Below, one piece after another: positions 51,600-63,660 of a stretch of 64,000 bases of DNA. A program made the translations under genes and the position numbers. Location of the stretch: positions 38,421-102,420 of the forward strand of contig CAUYUJ010001338.1 of the NCBI GenBank assembly GCA_963575745.1, in the 5' to 3' direction. A model generated the notes under the pieces. That model made no database searches and was not told where the DNA came from. It was given only the letters and a program-made list of their open reading frames with translations. This DNA is from Prorocentrum cordatum (taxonomy: Eukaryota; Sar; Dinophyceae; Prorocentrales; Prorocentraceae). How positions within the stretch are numbered: the first letter of the stretch is position 1; each line of letters begins with the position of its first letter.

Positions 51600-52790
51600 C
51601 GGCGGCGGGGAGGTGGTGGTGGTGGTGGGATGTGGTGGTGGTGGTGGTGGTGGCGGTGGTGGTGGTGGTGGTGGTGGTGTGGTGGTTTGTTGTGGTGGTG
51701 GTGGTGTGGGGTGGTGGTGGTGGTGGTGGTTGGGTGGGTGGTGGGTGGGGTGGGGGTGGTGGTGTGGTGGGGTGGTGGTGTTGGGTGGTGGTGGTTGGTG
51801 GTGGGTGGTGGGTGGTGGTGGGTGTGTGGGTGGTGGGTGGTGGGGGTGGGTGGTGTGGTGGTGGTGGTGGTGGTGGTGGTGGTGGGTGGTGGTGGTGGTG
51901 TGGTGGTGGTGGTGGGGGTGGTTGGTGGTGGTGGTGGTGGTGGTGGTGGTGGTGGTGGTGTGGTGGTTGGTGGTGGTGGTGGTGGTGGTGGTGGTGGTTG
52001 GTGGTGGTGGGTGGTGGTGGTGGTGGTGGTGGTGGTGGTGGTTGGGGTGGTGGTGGTGGTGGTGGTGGTGGTGGTGGTGGTGTGGTGGGTTGGGTGGTGG
52101 TGGTGGTGGCGGTTTGTGGTGGTGGTGGTGGCGGTTTGTGGTGGTGGTGGTGGTGCCGGTGATTTGTGGAGGTGGTGCTGGTGGTGGTGGTGGCGGCGGT
52201 GGTGGTTTGTTGTGGTGGTGTGGTGGTTTGTGGTGGTAGTGGTGGTGGGTTGTGCTGCTGGTAGTGGTTGTGGCGGTGGTGGTGGTGGTGGTAGGTTGTG
52301 GTGGTGGTGGTAGTGGTGGTGGGTTTTTGTGGTGGTGGTTGTGGTGATTGTGAGTTGTGTTGGTGGTTGTGGTGGTGGTGGTAGTGGTGTGGTCGTGGTT
52401 TGTGGTGGTGGCAGTGGTGGGTTGTGGTTGTGGTGGTGGTTTGTCGACGTGGTGCTGGTGGTGGTGGTGGCGGTGGTGGTGGTGTTGTGGTGGTTTGTGG
52501 TGGTGGCCTTGGTGGGTTGCGCTGCTGGTAGTGGTGGTGGTTGTGACGGTGGTGGTGATGGTGGTGGTGGTGTGGTAGATTGGTGGTGGTGGTAGTGGTG
52601 GTGGGTTTTTGTGGTAGTGGTGGTGGTGATGGTGAGTTGTGGTGGTGGTGGTGGTGGTGGTGGTGGTGGTGGTGAGTTGTGGTGGTGGTGGTGGTGGTTG
52701 TGGTGGTGGTGGTGGTGGTTGTGTGGTGGGTTGGTGGCGGTGGTGGTGGTGGTAGCGGTGGTGGTGGTAGTGGTGGTAATCGCCGTCGCT
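51600..52790 (+). repeat. (GGT)n array, about 1.2 kb
   Basis: GGT with scattered GT deletions, GGTTTGT, GGGTTGTG and GGCGGT interruptions that shift the frame repeatedly. Gives Val/Gly/Trp or Thr/His/Pro chains; not coding. G-rich on one strand, so G-quadruplex-prone. Confidence 0.95.
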
Positions 52791-53110
52791 GCGTCCCCGC
52801 CGTCGCCGGCGCCAGCGCCGGCGCTGCTGGCCGCCGCCAGCGCCGGCGCTGGCGCCAGGGGGGGAGGGGGGGTTTGAAGCCCCCCCCCCCGGCGCCAGGA
52901 GGGGGGGGGTGTTGAAACCCCCTTCCCCCCCCTTTGGGCTGCCTCTGGTTATCGTCGCTGCGTCCCCGCCGTCGGCGCTGCTGGCGGCCTCCAGCGCCAG
53001 CGCCGGCGCCGGCGCCAGGGGGGGGTTGAACCTCCCCCCCCTTGGGACGGGGGGGGGGTTCGGGAGGGGGGGGTTTGGGGGGGAGGGGAGCCCCCCTGGT
53101 TTTGATCGAC
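52791..53110 (+). repeat. Imperfect direct repeats rich in GCCGGCGCC
   Basis: CGTCGCTGCGTCCCCGCCGT begins blocks at 52788 and 52953, each followed by CAGCGCCGGCGC runs and then G and C homopolymers that are nearly self-complementary. Confidence 0.6.
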
Positions 53111-53495
53111 GGCGCCAAGTGTTGGGGGGGGGGCCCACCCCCCGCTTCGAAACGCGCCGCCCAATATTCCCAAGGCAAGCGCCCGTGAAACGCGTTTTCT
53201 CCGATGTTTGCATGTCGTGTTTTGGCGCCTTCCTCTGTGAGCATCTGGGCGTGAAGTGTGAGCGCGAGTCCGACTGGGCACGTGCAAGTGCGAGCGTGAG
53301 CGCTCCTCGCTGCGTCTCTCTGCCACCGTGAGCTGCCATCTCCCTGCCGCCGTGTGTCCACCCTCTGGCGGCTCACGTGCGTGCCCCATCGCGGGGACTC
53401 GTCCTCGAATAAGCCTCCCGTCAGCTCGTTTTGTTTGTTTGGGACGCTCGTCCTTTCATGGATACTTTTGGATACCCCCTGGCGGCTCCACCCAC
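53111..53495. other. Gene-free stretch
   Basis: 53220-53310 has GTGAGCGCGAGT-like short repeats. No gene recognised. Confidence 0.4.
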
Positions 53496-54235
53496 TGGCG
53501 CGCCCAAGTGCCATGCCTGCCGCGTCGCCGTGGCCAGGGGGCTCTGACAGGAGAGGGGTCGGGGCCGATGCTGCGCCTGCCACGTCACAGCGGCCACGGG
53601 GGCTCTGCAAGGGGAGGAGTCGCGGGCGCCCAGGCGAGCGCCTCGCTCGAGACATCCCCGCAATCTGGGCGCGAACGGGCAAGCAGCACACCGCCTGGAA
53701 TGTCCCCCCTCGGGGTGCTCAAGTGCTTTGTCTGCTGCGTCGCGGCGATCAGGGGGCTCAGGCAGGAGATGAGCTCGGGGCACCGAGCGGGAGCTTCGAT
53801 CGAGACGTCAACACAGTCTGGGCGCGAGCGGGCCCGGTCATATACCACACTTGCAGCTCCCGCTCGGAGTGCTCACATGTCGTGCGTGCTGCATCGCCTT
53901 GATCCGAGGGCTCTGACAGGGAGAAGTCCGAGGTGCAAAGCTAGCGCCTCGCTCGAGGCAGCCCAAGAATCTGGGCGCGAACGGACCAGTGAGCTGTCAC
54001 CTGGCGGCCATGGCGGCTTCCCCTTGGGGTGCTCCAGTGAGATGCCTGCTACGTCGCGGTGATCAGGAGGCTCTGACAGGAGAGGAGTCCGAGGTGCAAC
54101 CGAGCCCCTCGCTCGAGGTAGGCCCATAATCCGGGCGCGAGCGGGCCTGGGAGATGCCCCCCGTCGGCTTCTTCTTTGGGGCCCTCGAGTGTTATGCCTG
54201 CAGCATCGCGGCGACCATGGACGAGTCCCAGGAGC
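53496..54235 (+). repeat. Degenerate tandem repeat, about five 150-220-bp units
   Basis: Landmarks recurring in order: GTGCTCAAGTGCTTTGTCTGC-like start, GTCGCGGCGATCAGGGGGCT, GACAGGAGAGGAGTC, GCCTCGCTCGAG, ATCTGGGCGCGAACGGG. Whole-frame openings reflect the repeat. Confidence 0.7.
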
Positions 54236-54690
54236 GAGCACGAGTGGGTCTGAGTGTGAATGACAGCGCGTGGGTAAGTCTGATGGCGAGTCTGAACATG
54301 GGTGAGTCTAAAAGTGACTGCTCAGAGTGTGAGTGGTGCGTGCGTGTGTGTGTGTGCGCATGAGTCTGAATGGGAAGGACTCGGCTGAATATGAGCGGAT
54401 ATGAGTGTGAATGGTCTGATTACGAATGAGGCCAAGTATGAGCGGATTTGGGTCAGTGGATATGACAGTGTGTGGTCGGGGTACGAGTAGTCTGAGCACG
54501 GATGAGTCTGGGTGTGATTAAGTCTGGGCATAAGTGATGTTGTCATTGGGTCTGAGTGCGGGTGAGCTTGAGTGCAAATGATTCTGAGCTTGAGCGGGTT
54601 TGTCAGGGGGTTCGAGTCTGGGTACGCATGAGCTTGAGAGCAAATGGGCCTGAGCGTCAGTGCGCCTGAGAACGAGCGAGCTCGAATGTG
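54236..54690 (+). repeat. GAGTNTGAGTGTGAATG minisatellite
   Basis: Loose 15-20-bp units built on GAGTCTGAGTG and GAGCTTGAGTGCAAATG, decaying toward 54680. Confidence 0.65.
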
Positions 54691-55430
54691 CAATGGAGCA
54701 GGCGGGAGGGGAGAGGCGGAGGGGTCGCACGGATCACGAGAGCCCCATCGCAGGTCGCAGGAACAGCCCGAGCCCCTCGGGGCATCGAGCCGAGCAAAGC
54801 CCCATAGATGGCACTCGACGGGGCACGCGCTTGGAGCGCGCACCGTCGAACACAGTGCCTCGTGCGAAGCATTCATAGGATATGTTGATGGCAGGTACAG
54901 TGGAAGCCCGTGCCAAGGAACACCAGGCTTGCCTTCAGGGTGCCCTGGGTGTCTTGGGTTTCGATGGTTTTGCAATGGAAAGCGTGACGCTCCCACACCA
55001 AAACTGAATGGACGTCATGGGGTCTCGGGGTCTCAGGGTTGGGTTTCTTGTGGAAGGTTTCTTGTGGTCGAGATCCTACTGTAGTGCATGGCACTAGGGC
55101 CATGCGCAGCGTTGGCATTCAACTCACCCTGGGATCGCCACCGAAGGTACCTCTCCTCCCTCCCAGTGTTTTTGTTTATTATTTTTGTTTTTGATTTGTT
55201 TGTTTGCGGTCTCGCCCCGACCCGCGAGCGGATTGCCTCTGCCGCGCCGCGACGGCAAAGTTGTTAGGTCTTTGTTGGGAGCAGCGAACGTGCTTTTGTA
55301 GCGCGGGCCACCCTGTGTTCTCCAGAAAGAGAATGAATGCCACAGATCGCCAGGGCGTGCGTAGGCAAGGTGTGGCACATCACAAGAGGCGCTCTCGCGG
55401 CGTGCGCCACTGCTGCCCAGCCGTCCACTG
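54691..55430. other. Gene-free stretch
   Basis: Nothing recognised. GGTGCCCTGGGTGTCTTGGG and TTTCTTGTGG duplications are minor. Confidence 0.4.
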
Positions 55431-55600
55431 GCCCCGTGTGCCGCACTTTTTGTTGCTGGCCGCTCGATTTTCGATGGTTGCTCCTCCGCTGACCCTGTGT
55501 GCTGCGCTTTTTCCGAAGTCCTCTTCGCTCCCCGCCACACTGGCCCTGTGTGCACATGCCTTCCGGTGGTCGCTTGGCTTCCCACCGTTTTCCTCCCGGA
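55431..55600 (+). repeat. Three-copy ~60-bp CTGGCCCTGTGTGC repeat
   Basis: CTGGCCCCGTGTGCCGCACT, GACCCTGTGTGCTGCGCTTT and TGGCCCTGTGTGCACATGCC start successive units; each ends in a CTCCTCCG- or CTCCCGG-like block. Confidence 0.6.
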
Positions 55601-55716
55601 GCCGCCTGGCCTCCTATTGGGCGGCGCACATACGTCGCAGCGCGGCAGGGGCAGTCCGCACGCGCGCTCGTGCAAGCCAGGTGACGGCATTGCGAACATT
55701 GCCCGGATGCAACACC

Positions 55717-55924
55717 GGGGGCAACGATCGGGGGGGGATGGGCATAGGGGGGATGCATCGACCCCCAATCGCCCATTGATCGCCGATAGGGGCCCGATAG
55801 CCCCAACCTACCCAGGAAGGTGCGGATTCACTATCGGAGGCCTATCGCCGAGCCATCGGCGATGTATCGCCGATCCCAGGTTGATGTTCCCCTCCCTATC
55901 CCTATCCCCCCCTATCGTTGCCCT
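55717..55924. mobile_element. Foldback MITE G, copy 2
   Basis: Left arm GGGGGCAACGATCGGGGGGG (55717 onward), right arm ending CCCTATCGTTGCCC (55923). Central part nearly identical to 49129-49243, including CCAACCTACCCAGGAAGGTG. Length matches copy 1 within a base or two. Confidence 0.75.
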
Positions 55925-56109
55925 TCAAAACAGTGGAAGGAGAGAGAAGAGAGGAGCGGCCGCGGGAGGAGGGGAAGGAACAAAAGCGGTCACGCAGCGG
56001 GGCGCCCAGGGCGGCCACGCCAGCGCTGTACCCCTGGCAGCGAGCACAGGGCGGCGCCGCGACCACACCCAGGGGCCGGGGCAGCGATTGCAGTGCGGCT
56101 GCAGTGTTG

Positions 56110-56303
56110 CCCATACACATCACACACATCACACACACACGTTTGTATATACATATGTAGATTCGCGTCGCGGCCCTGCGCGCGGCGACAGGGCGGAGAC
56201 GGTCGTAAAGCAGCGAACGCGCGCGCGCGATTAGGAACGCCCGAGCCCCGACACACACACACACACTCACACGCACACGCACACGCACACGCACACGCAC
56301 ACG

Positions 56304-56399
<96 letters not shown>

Positions 56400-56410
56400 C
56401 ACACACTCGC
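56110..56410. repeat. (CA)n microsatellite
   Basis: CACA units at 56112-56142 and 56253-56410, with CACG phases at both ends of the second. Confidence 0.9.
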
Positions 56411-57837
56411 TCGTTTCTCCAGCGGCGAGGTAACAGCACCGTCTCGAAGCGCTAGGACAGGACACGATTAGGCGAATTTCTGATTTCCATCTGGCGTATC
56501 AGATGGGTGGGTTGGACGGTGGCAGTCGCGTGCAGAAAAACTCGAGAACGTGCGTGCGCCGAGGAGATGCCGCTGCCGCCATGCAAATTCAAGAGTTCTG
56601 GCCGAGCACCACACACATAGGGCTGCACACGCACATGGTTCCCACACTTTTTGGTCAGCGGCCATTTGGATCAAAGCAGCTGTCAAGCATGGCTCCCACA
56701 CTCAAGACTCCGCACATTGCTATACGCATCAACTATTTGGGGCCTGCGCGCCAGCGTGCTTTCCTGTAGCAAGCGGAGGCTCACGAGAACAAGGTTTGGT
56801 ACAGAATGGTGAGCGTTTTAGGGTTGGCGCGACGAGGTGTTCAAACTCACTGATCAGAAACACTATCTTGGGCACCGGGATGCGTGGGTCGAATCCATTG
56901 TCACAAGACGGGAAGCGCCCTCGGAGCGAAGACAGTCGTGATCGATTTGCTCGTCGAATCTAAAACTGGAATCATTCGAAAATGTCGTTAGCACATGTCG
57001 GGAAGCGACCGTGGGACGTGCATCATTGTTTCTGGTGTTTCGATGATACCTTGGCGCAATAAATTCATTAAGCGTGGGCCAGCGTAGTGAGATGTGTAAA
57101 CCAGATGCTCGTAAACAGCCTGAGCTGCATGAGAAAAGAGAAGGAGGCCCTCCTTCCCCAGAAGGCCTCTTGTGCCTTCGAGCCTCACCTATCCCTGGTC
57201 CTCGAGCCACAAACAAGTGGATTATCAATCGTTGAAGGCGCGGTCTTGAGAACAAGCACGCGCCTTGTAGGGCCGGGCAGATCTGCGCCTGCTAGAAGGG
57301 CGGTGCCTTTCACCATTTTGTGCTGCACTGCGGAAAAGGAGCTTGCGAGGATACCAGGCGGGTAGAGCAAGGAGGATGAGGGGGAGGAGAGTTCGAGGAT
57401 AGATTAGCTTCGGTTGTTGTATCCTCAATGTGTGGGAGCCCCCTGGAGTCTTCTAGACTTTTGGAGTCCTCGACAGATTCCCAGGGACCAGAGAAGGAGG
57501 GGGAGGAAGAGCAGCAGCAGTAGCAATAGCGGAGAGAGCGGCAAGAGGGAGGGAGAGGAGGAGAGGAGAAGGAGGAAGAGGAGTAGGTGTTCAACGATGT
57601 GACCCCCTGCCTTGAGAATTATGGTAGTCCCTCCAGCGCTGCGTTTCGGTTGTGCGTGCAGTAATCGTTGCGGACATTGTTTCGTTTCAAGCGCTTGTCC
57701 CGTGCAGCATAGTGTCTTTGGAAACGTTACTGCTTCCGAAGCCGCTCTGGAACAGTCCCTCTCAAGTCTTATCGTGCAACCTGTTCCAGGGCTTGAATGG
57801 TGGCGGAGGCGAGGTGCCATGGCACGAGCTGGATCCG
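56411..57837. other. Gene-free stretch, lower GC
   Basis: Base composition is more even than in the rest of the window. No gene recognised in either strand. 57490-57585 is GA-rich. Confidence 0.4.
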
Positions 57838-58600
57838 TTGAACGTGCCAGCTGGCCGTGAAGAGCAGTTCCGGGAGGACATCGGACAGTATTTCGATTTG
57901 TGCAGGACCGCTTACAGCAGCGGTGGTTACAATCACATTGAGCCGACCTCACGGGCGAACCACGACGGCATCAACCAGATCTCAACCACGAGCAGAGGTG
58001 AAGGTCTTAACTCGACAACCCTGGACGACATGGCTATGTTCCTTCAACTGACCGGCAATATTAATGCCTTAACGCTCCGCGTAGCAGGGTGACACACGTA
58101 CCATGGTAGCGAGACCAAAGGAGTCAAGGAGCGAGCGGCAGTGTTAGAGGATCAGTTCGCTTCAACAAAAAATTGGAGGCATAAACAAGATGGCCGACAT
58201 TATTAGAAACAGCATCGTTCAAGGGTTCTGGCAATCGCAGAATCGAGCCAGCGTGCTCGCTTGCTCGATTCTGCGTGCACATGGCGAAGACCCAGCAAAG
58301 TTCAGGGGGGGAGCGGAAAAATGATCAACGTTTTAGCGCTAGTTGGTGATGGAAACAGGCAAGCCCTAAAGAACCTGAAGGAATTAGAACGCCAATCTGG
58401 AGACCCTGGACAGAGCGGCGCAGGAACCAGCAAAGGACGATTGTTTGAGGTTGCTGAACGGACAGATAATGCACAATGAGTATGAGCATTCGTTTGACGC
58501 TCAGCAGGTAAACGACGCAAGGGGAACTTTCATTTTCAGTGGCTACATACTGGAGAGGTTGAATGAAGATTTGTGGTACACCATGCACTAACACTTGGAG
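57838..58600 (+). pseudogene. Possible relic of a LINE C-terminal ORF
   Basis: Three short protein-like pieces in order: EQFREDIGQYFDLCRTAY to LDDMAMFLQLTGNINAL (frame ending 58092), MINVLALVGDGNRQALKNLK (58321 onward) and DARGTFIFSGYILERLNEDL (about 58500-58560). The last two resemble, weakly and by eye, ALIGALVGQGERIEQ and GQFIFTGVRED of copy A's C-terminal region. Could equally be unrelated. Confidence 0.3.
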
Positions 58601-60049
58601 GACATCGAGCCCAGATGATAACTCAAGAGCATGAAAACATGAAGAGGCAATGGCATATCAGAAAAGTCCCCAGCGGTATTTCGCAGTTACAGACAGCACC
58701 TTGCCAGCAAAGATGAGTTTAGCAATGGGACCAGACAAATACCCATATATTTAGCTATGTGGCAATCCAGCTTGAGCGAGCGTTTCAGTCGAGAGCCTCA
58801 TTCGCAACCACACTCCCGTTCAGAGTAGCAGCCCTCGAAGCCATCATGACTCACGCGGGCGACCAATTCGACGATGGGGGGCATAATTCCCATTGTTGTC
58901 CGCGACGCACACCCACAACCATGCCCAAAAGCCGCAGTAGTTGGTCTGTCCGCAAGTGGCAAGGTGTCTCATTGAGGCATCAAGTGCGGGTATTGGGGAA
59001 ATTGTTCAGGTTCGTTCGGGACGAATTGTGCATGTGCGTTGGGAGGGCGTCGGATCGGAGGATCGTCGTCGGGGGGGGGCGTGGGGTCGGAGCGTCGCCG
59101 TCGGCATCCAGATCTCTGACGCCCCCAAAGTCGCACGCCAGCGGTGCATCGTCACCATCGCCATCGGGGTCGGAGCATCACCGTCGGTGCACTCGCGACC
59201 GTCATCGTCGAAAGGATCGTCGGGAAGGGCTTCGGGGCGCGGGGGCCTGTCGGCGGGGGCGGTCATGCTCATGACGGGGGTCGGGGGCACAAGAGTTCGG
59301 TTCGGCAAGTTGTTGGAATGACAGTCCAGCGCGGAGGCCGCGCCAGGGTCCCGCGAAGATCCCCGCGAGAGCCCGAGGGACCAGAAAGCAGATGTAGCGC
59401 TTTCCCGCGCAGTCGTCACAGAAGCTGCACGAGCACTGTGACCGGGGCTGGGATCCAGGGGCATGGATGGTGGTGGATGGGCAAGTGGCGGAGGCTCGCA
59501 ACTGGCGCGGCGGCGCAGGAGCAACGCTTGTTGCCCTTTGATGGGGGCGGCGGGCGGGGCATTCGGCTGAGCGTAGCTGCAGGAATTACTGTGGGGATGA
59601 GAATGGGGGTAGCATGGGCATAAGGCTTGGCCATGTTGGAGCCGGGCATGTTGTTACCGTAGGTGGGTTCGTTCCAAGCCCTAGAGCCTGGATCGCTTCC
59701 ACGGCCCAGTGACGCGAGATCATCCCCGCTGTTGGAGGTCGCAGGTCTGGCGGCCCCAATTTCGCTGCTTCGCCGAACGGGCGACTATTGCGAGGCGCAG
59801 GTCTGTATAGACATATCGTGTACCCGATTGTCTTTCGGAGCAAGTTGCCATCCCCAACGCCCCACGCGCAGCATATCAGTTCCGGCGTGGCAAAGCATAA
59901 TACGCAACCCCACACAATTCGAAAATGCCACACGCAAGATTTGCGCAGATGGTGATCGTTCGATCATCGGCCCACGTTACCGAATACCAGAAGTTGTTGG
60001 CGCAATAATTTAGACGTGCGTGCGTTTTGTTTGCTGTGCCCCAGCACAC
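58601..60049. other. Gene-free stretch
   Basis: 59040-59260 has GTCGGGGGC and CCATCGCCATCGGGGTCGG repeats. Otherwise nothing recognised. Confidence 0.4.
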
Positions 60050-60870
60050 ATGCGTTAGGGATTCTCGATATGAATACCGCGGGAATATGCAATATCTTCC
60101 TCAAGCATTTCGCCAGAGCTAAGTGAATGCATGACTCTAGTTGTGAGCATCCTGTGGAATAGTTGCAACTTCCTTTCCACCGTAAGCGAAGTATGTTTCC
60201 AAGCTAGCGCCTCGAACATTCGCCCCTGTGGGACCAAGGTGCACTAACTAATATGTTGGTTGTATGGGTGCTCCTGCGGGCGATAATAATTCACCTTGAT
60301 TTTGTACGCGCATCATGTGGAATGTTTCCCAGCGTAGCTCTACCCATGGCTGTACTTCGGCTGCACCAAGAAGCTCTCGAAGATCAAGGTGTCGTCAGCA
60401 TCCAACAAAACTATTAATATGCCATGTTTAATTGCATCAGTGGGCGCCTTACTGATGCGTATAGTCACATGTTATATCACCAATGTCGTTACCATCGCAA
60501 ATAGGAACGGGGACAACGGGCACCACTGTGAAATGCCATGCTCTTGTTGCCGCTCGTTTGACATTGGCACCCCGTCCGCGACGCAGAAACGCATGTTGTT
60601 GTAGATGTTTTCTGTCCTACAACAGCTAAGAGCCCGGCGGGGAGCCCTAATCTGTCCAGAATGTTTGGCATCGCAGCCGCACTCATTGAATCAAAAGCCT
60701 TCTTGCAGTCCAGAGCAACAAATGTAGATTTTGATGCTTCTCGTAAGTGCCAGCTCGATGTGCCTGCGCACTACGTGCATCGCATCAGCCGCGCCTCGTC
60801 CGCGGTTAAATCCAAATGGCATGTCCTTGCCTCGTTGCGGTTAGACAGGGCCCCTTCCAAGCTCAATATC
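60050..60870 (-). pseudogene. Reverse-strand LINE reverse-transcriptase relic
   Basis: Read on the - strand from 60840 downward: DMPFGFNRGRGAADAMHVV, one-base shift, KSTFVALDCKKAFDSMSAAA (motif A), the motif-B-like MAFHSGARCPRSYL, then GILIVLLDADDTLIFESFL (motif C, ADD, 60376-60425) and a thumb piece GRMFEALAWKHTSLTVERKL ending near 60055. Composition is more AT-rich and motifs differ from copies A and E, so it is another, older LINE clade. Confidence 0.65.
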
Positions 60871-62814
60871 GGATCCCCCCTTCCACGAAGAGCGTAGCCA
60901 GCTAGCTTTGCTCGGCGCAGGGCGCGGGCCACCCGTGCTCGACGATCCGTTCTAGGACCCCACGTCGTGGCCAGCCTTGTCGGCGGCGACCGCGCGGCTG
61001 AAATAACGGCTGGCAGAGCAGCCGGCGCGCATCGTACGAACGCGGCGCAATGGGTTTGGTAGCGCCCCGCGCAGTGCCACAGTTGGCACCTGCGCAGGGC
61101 GCCGGGGGTCGCGCACGCGCGTGCAGTCCGCCGACCACTGGGCGCGCAGCGGCGTGTCGCAGTCATGAGCGATGTTCGCACTGCGGCGGCACCGCATTTA
61201 CTAAGTGCTTGCAATCGCTGGACCCGGCGCGCGAACCGAGAGACCTCGCGCTGGTTGCGGCGATTTTGTTTGCCAACGGATTCAAAAACATCGAGAAATT
61301 GGCCGGGGCTTGCGCGGCCGACCTGCGTGAACAGGGGCGCCCTCTCGGGCCCAGTTTGAGTTCCTTCTTGGCTGAGCTCACTCATTCGCCTTGCCGAAGC
61401 TAGTCGGCGGACCGCAAGTGAGTTTCGACCCAGGCCATTCAATCGCCGCGTTTACCATCGCTTCGCAGGCACCCGCGACGCGGCGTTGGCGGCAGCCAGC
61501 GAGGAGCATACCATTGCACCGGCGGCGCTGTGCTCAGGCGAGGGGTCGCGCGCTGCCGCGGCAGCGCTGCAGGGCCGACTGCGCGCGCCAGCGGCCCGCG
61601 CGAACTGGGTCGAGAGGGGGCGCGCGCGATTGCTGCTGGGTTCATGCCCCTGGCCCGCTGCAAGCTCGCGGAGCGGAATGCGGTGCTGGACGGCTCTGTC
61701 GGGGCCCCCCGGGCTTCGGCGGGGCCCAGACCCCGCCCGCCCTCGATTCTCTATCGGCGCGGGCGCCCCCTCTCGGTGCGGCGGGGCGCTCGCAAACCAC
61801 CCGCGCCCTGCGCGCGCCGCGCGCGTGCTCCGCCTCGCAGACACGGCGGCGTTTATTGCGCCCGGACTGGCGCGGGCTCGCACAGCAATCAGACGGATGT
61901 GGGGCGCGCGGGGCAGTCGCGCCCAGGCTGCGCGGCTTGCCGGCGCGCGCGGAGAGCGACGGCCGCTTGCCCCACGCAAAAAGATGCGCGTGAGATGCGG
62001 CGTGGCCGCGCGCATGTCGAAGTTAACTTTGCGCGGCGCGGAACTGAGAGAGACGCAAGCGTCGTTCCATATGGCTTATATCCCCCTGTCGCGCGCCCCG
62101 CCGGAGGCAGCCCCACGCGCGCGGGGCGCGACCGAGCCGGCGAGCGGAGCGCAGCCTTGCCCGTGCGCCGCCGGGGACGAGTTGCGGCTGCGATAGAACG
62201 CGCCATCGGGCCCAGAGCTGGCCCGCGCCTGCCAGCGCGCAAAGCAGCCAGGAATTTGCCCCGCGCACGCGCTTAGAAAGGTCGCAGCGACGCGCGCGCG
62301 GGATAATCAATTATCCCCCGGCCTGACGCCAGGCAGCGCGCCGCGGTCTCTGCGGGGGATCTTGGCCGCGCTGTCTGCATCCGATGCGCAGCTGCATCGG
62401 ACTCGCGACTTGCGCCGCGGCCGCGCGCAGACTCGGGCAGCGCGCCCGCCCGCGCGCTGCGCGCGCGGCGCACAGGCCACGCTTGAAGGCGGCAGTCCGG
62501 CAGTCGCCCGGGGGCGAGTCGAAAGGCCGGGCAGCGGCGTTCGCCAGCGCCCCTGCAATACATCAACGTTCAGGACCTCGAGTCCAGCGCCGAATTGGAG
62601 GTGCGCTACGTCCCGAATTGAGGCGGTTCGCCTTGCGCGCGTCGTCCGCAGGCGCATTTGGGCGAGTCTTCCAGCAGCCACCCCTCGTCCGATTCATAAG
62701 ACTCGGTCTAGGAGGTCCGCGTGGCATCGTGCCCTGCCTCGCCCCTGCAGGCGCGCGCAGCGGGGGGCGGCGCGCCTCCGGGGCAGGCGTCGCCCGTGCC
62801 ACCTGGGCCACGAT
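60871..62814. other. Gene-free, extremely GC-rich stretch
   Basis: Dense GCGCGC. Long open frames on both strands follow from lack of A/T stops and give Arg/Ala/Gly/Pro-rich translations without domains. No gene recognised. Confidence 0.5.
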
Positions 62815-63515
62815 CTGGCGTCAGGTTCTTCGCGCCCCTGGCGTTTCGGGCGTCGCTGCGACGCGCGTCGAGGCGACGCTCGGGGCGCCGCGCCCCGCGT
62901 CCGGGGAGCGGCGCCCCCCTGGGCCGCGGAGCGGGTTCCAGTGCCCGCGGGGCAGGCGCCTGTGGGCCGGCACGAATGCCGTTCATGCGTCTGCCCCGCA
63001 CCCCTGCTCTCCTCTCGCCCTTGGGCTGGGGAGAGGGTCGGGGTGCATTGCCTTTTGGGGGGAGGAGGGGTGTTGGCGCTGCTCTGATCGCGCGGCTGCC
63101 GATTCTGGGCTCCTGCTTTCTCTCGCCCACGGCCTCGCCCATGCGCGGCCGCTCGCCTCTCGGCCAGGCTGCGGGGCCGACGGGCACGTGATCTGCAGCA
63201 TTGGACCACTGCACCGTGTGGGCGCGACGCTGGGGCGGCCTTAGGGGGCCCGTCCGCACGCGCGGCCGCGCGCTTGGCGCCCGCTTCTCTGGGGAGGGGC
63301 CCTGCGAGGCCCGTGGCGCGGACGCTGCCCACGCGAGGCCGCGTGCTGCGTTTTGCCCCACCCGCCCGCGCTCTGGGAGGTTTTCGCGCCCTTGGCGTCT
63401 CGAGCGTCGCTGCGACGTGCGTCGAGGCGACGCTCGGGAGCGCCGCGCCCCGCCCCGCGCCTGTGCGCCGCGGAGCGGGCTTCAGTGTTCCCCGGCCCTC
63501 CCGCGCGGCGCGCAG
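62815..63515 (+). repeat. Two-copy ~140-bp direct repeat
   Basis: GGTTCTTCGCGCCCCTGGCG.. (62824-62970) and GGTTTTCGCGCCCTTGGCGT.. (63378-63515) share CGTCGCTGCGAC, GCGTCGAGGCGACGCTCGGG and GCCGCGGAGCGGG. The first part, GCGTCG..CGACGC, is self-complementary. Confidence 0.65.
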
Positions 63516-63529
63516 GGCAGGCATTTGCG

Positions 63530-63660
63530 TCGGCCTCCTGGGGGCCGCTGCCAAGCCCGAGGGCCGTCAGCAATCGGCTCGGGATGAAAAGCCGGCCCTG
63601 GGGAAGGGGCCCAAACCTCTGAGGCCCGACGTTGAGAACAAGCACGACTTCGGAGTTCTG
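63530..63660 (+). repeat. TIR element M fragment
   Basis: GGCCTCCTGGGGGCCGCTGC, TCGGGATGAAAAGCCGGCCC, GGGGAAGGGGCCCAAACCTC, CTGAGGCCCGACGTTGAGAA follow the order of 7795-7925. Confidence 0.6.

Noticed and set aside
51258-53691. ORFs of 690-760 codons rich in His/Thr/Pro on the - strand
   Set aside because: Produced by (GGT)n; two frames are open at once and both are low-complexity.
60871-63500. Long Arg/Ala-rich ORFs on both strands
   Set aside because: Extreme GC content removes stop codons; translations have no domain and overlap each other in several frames.
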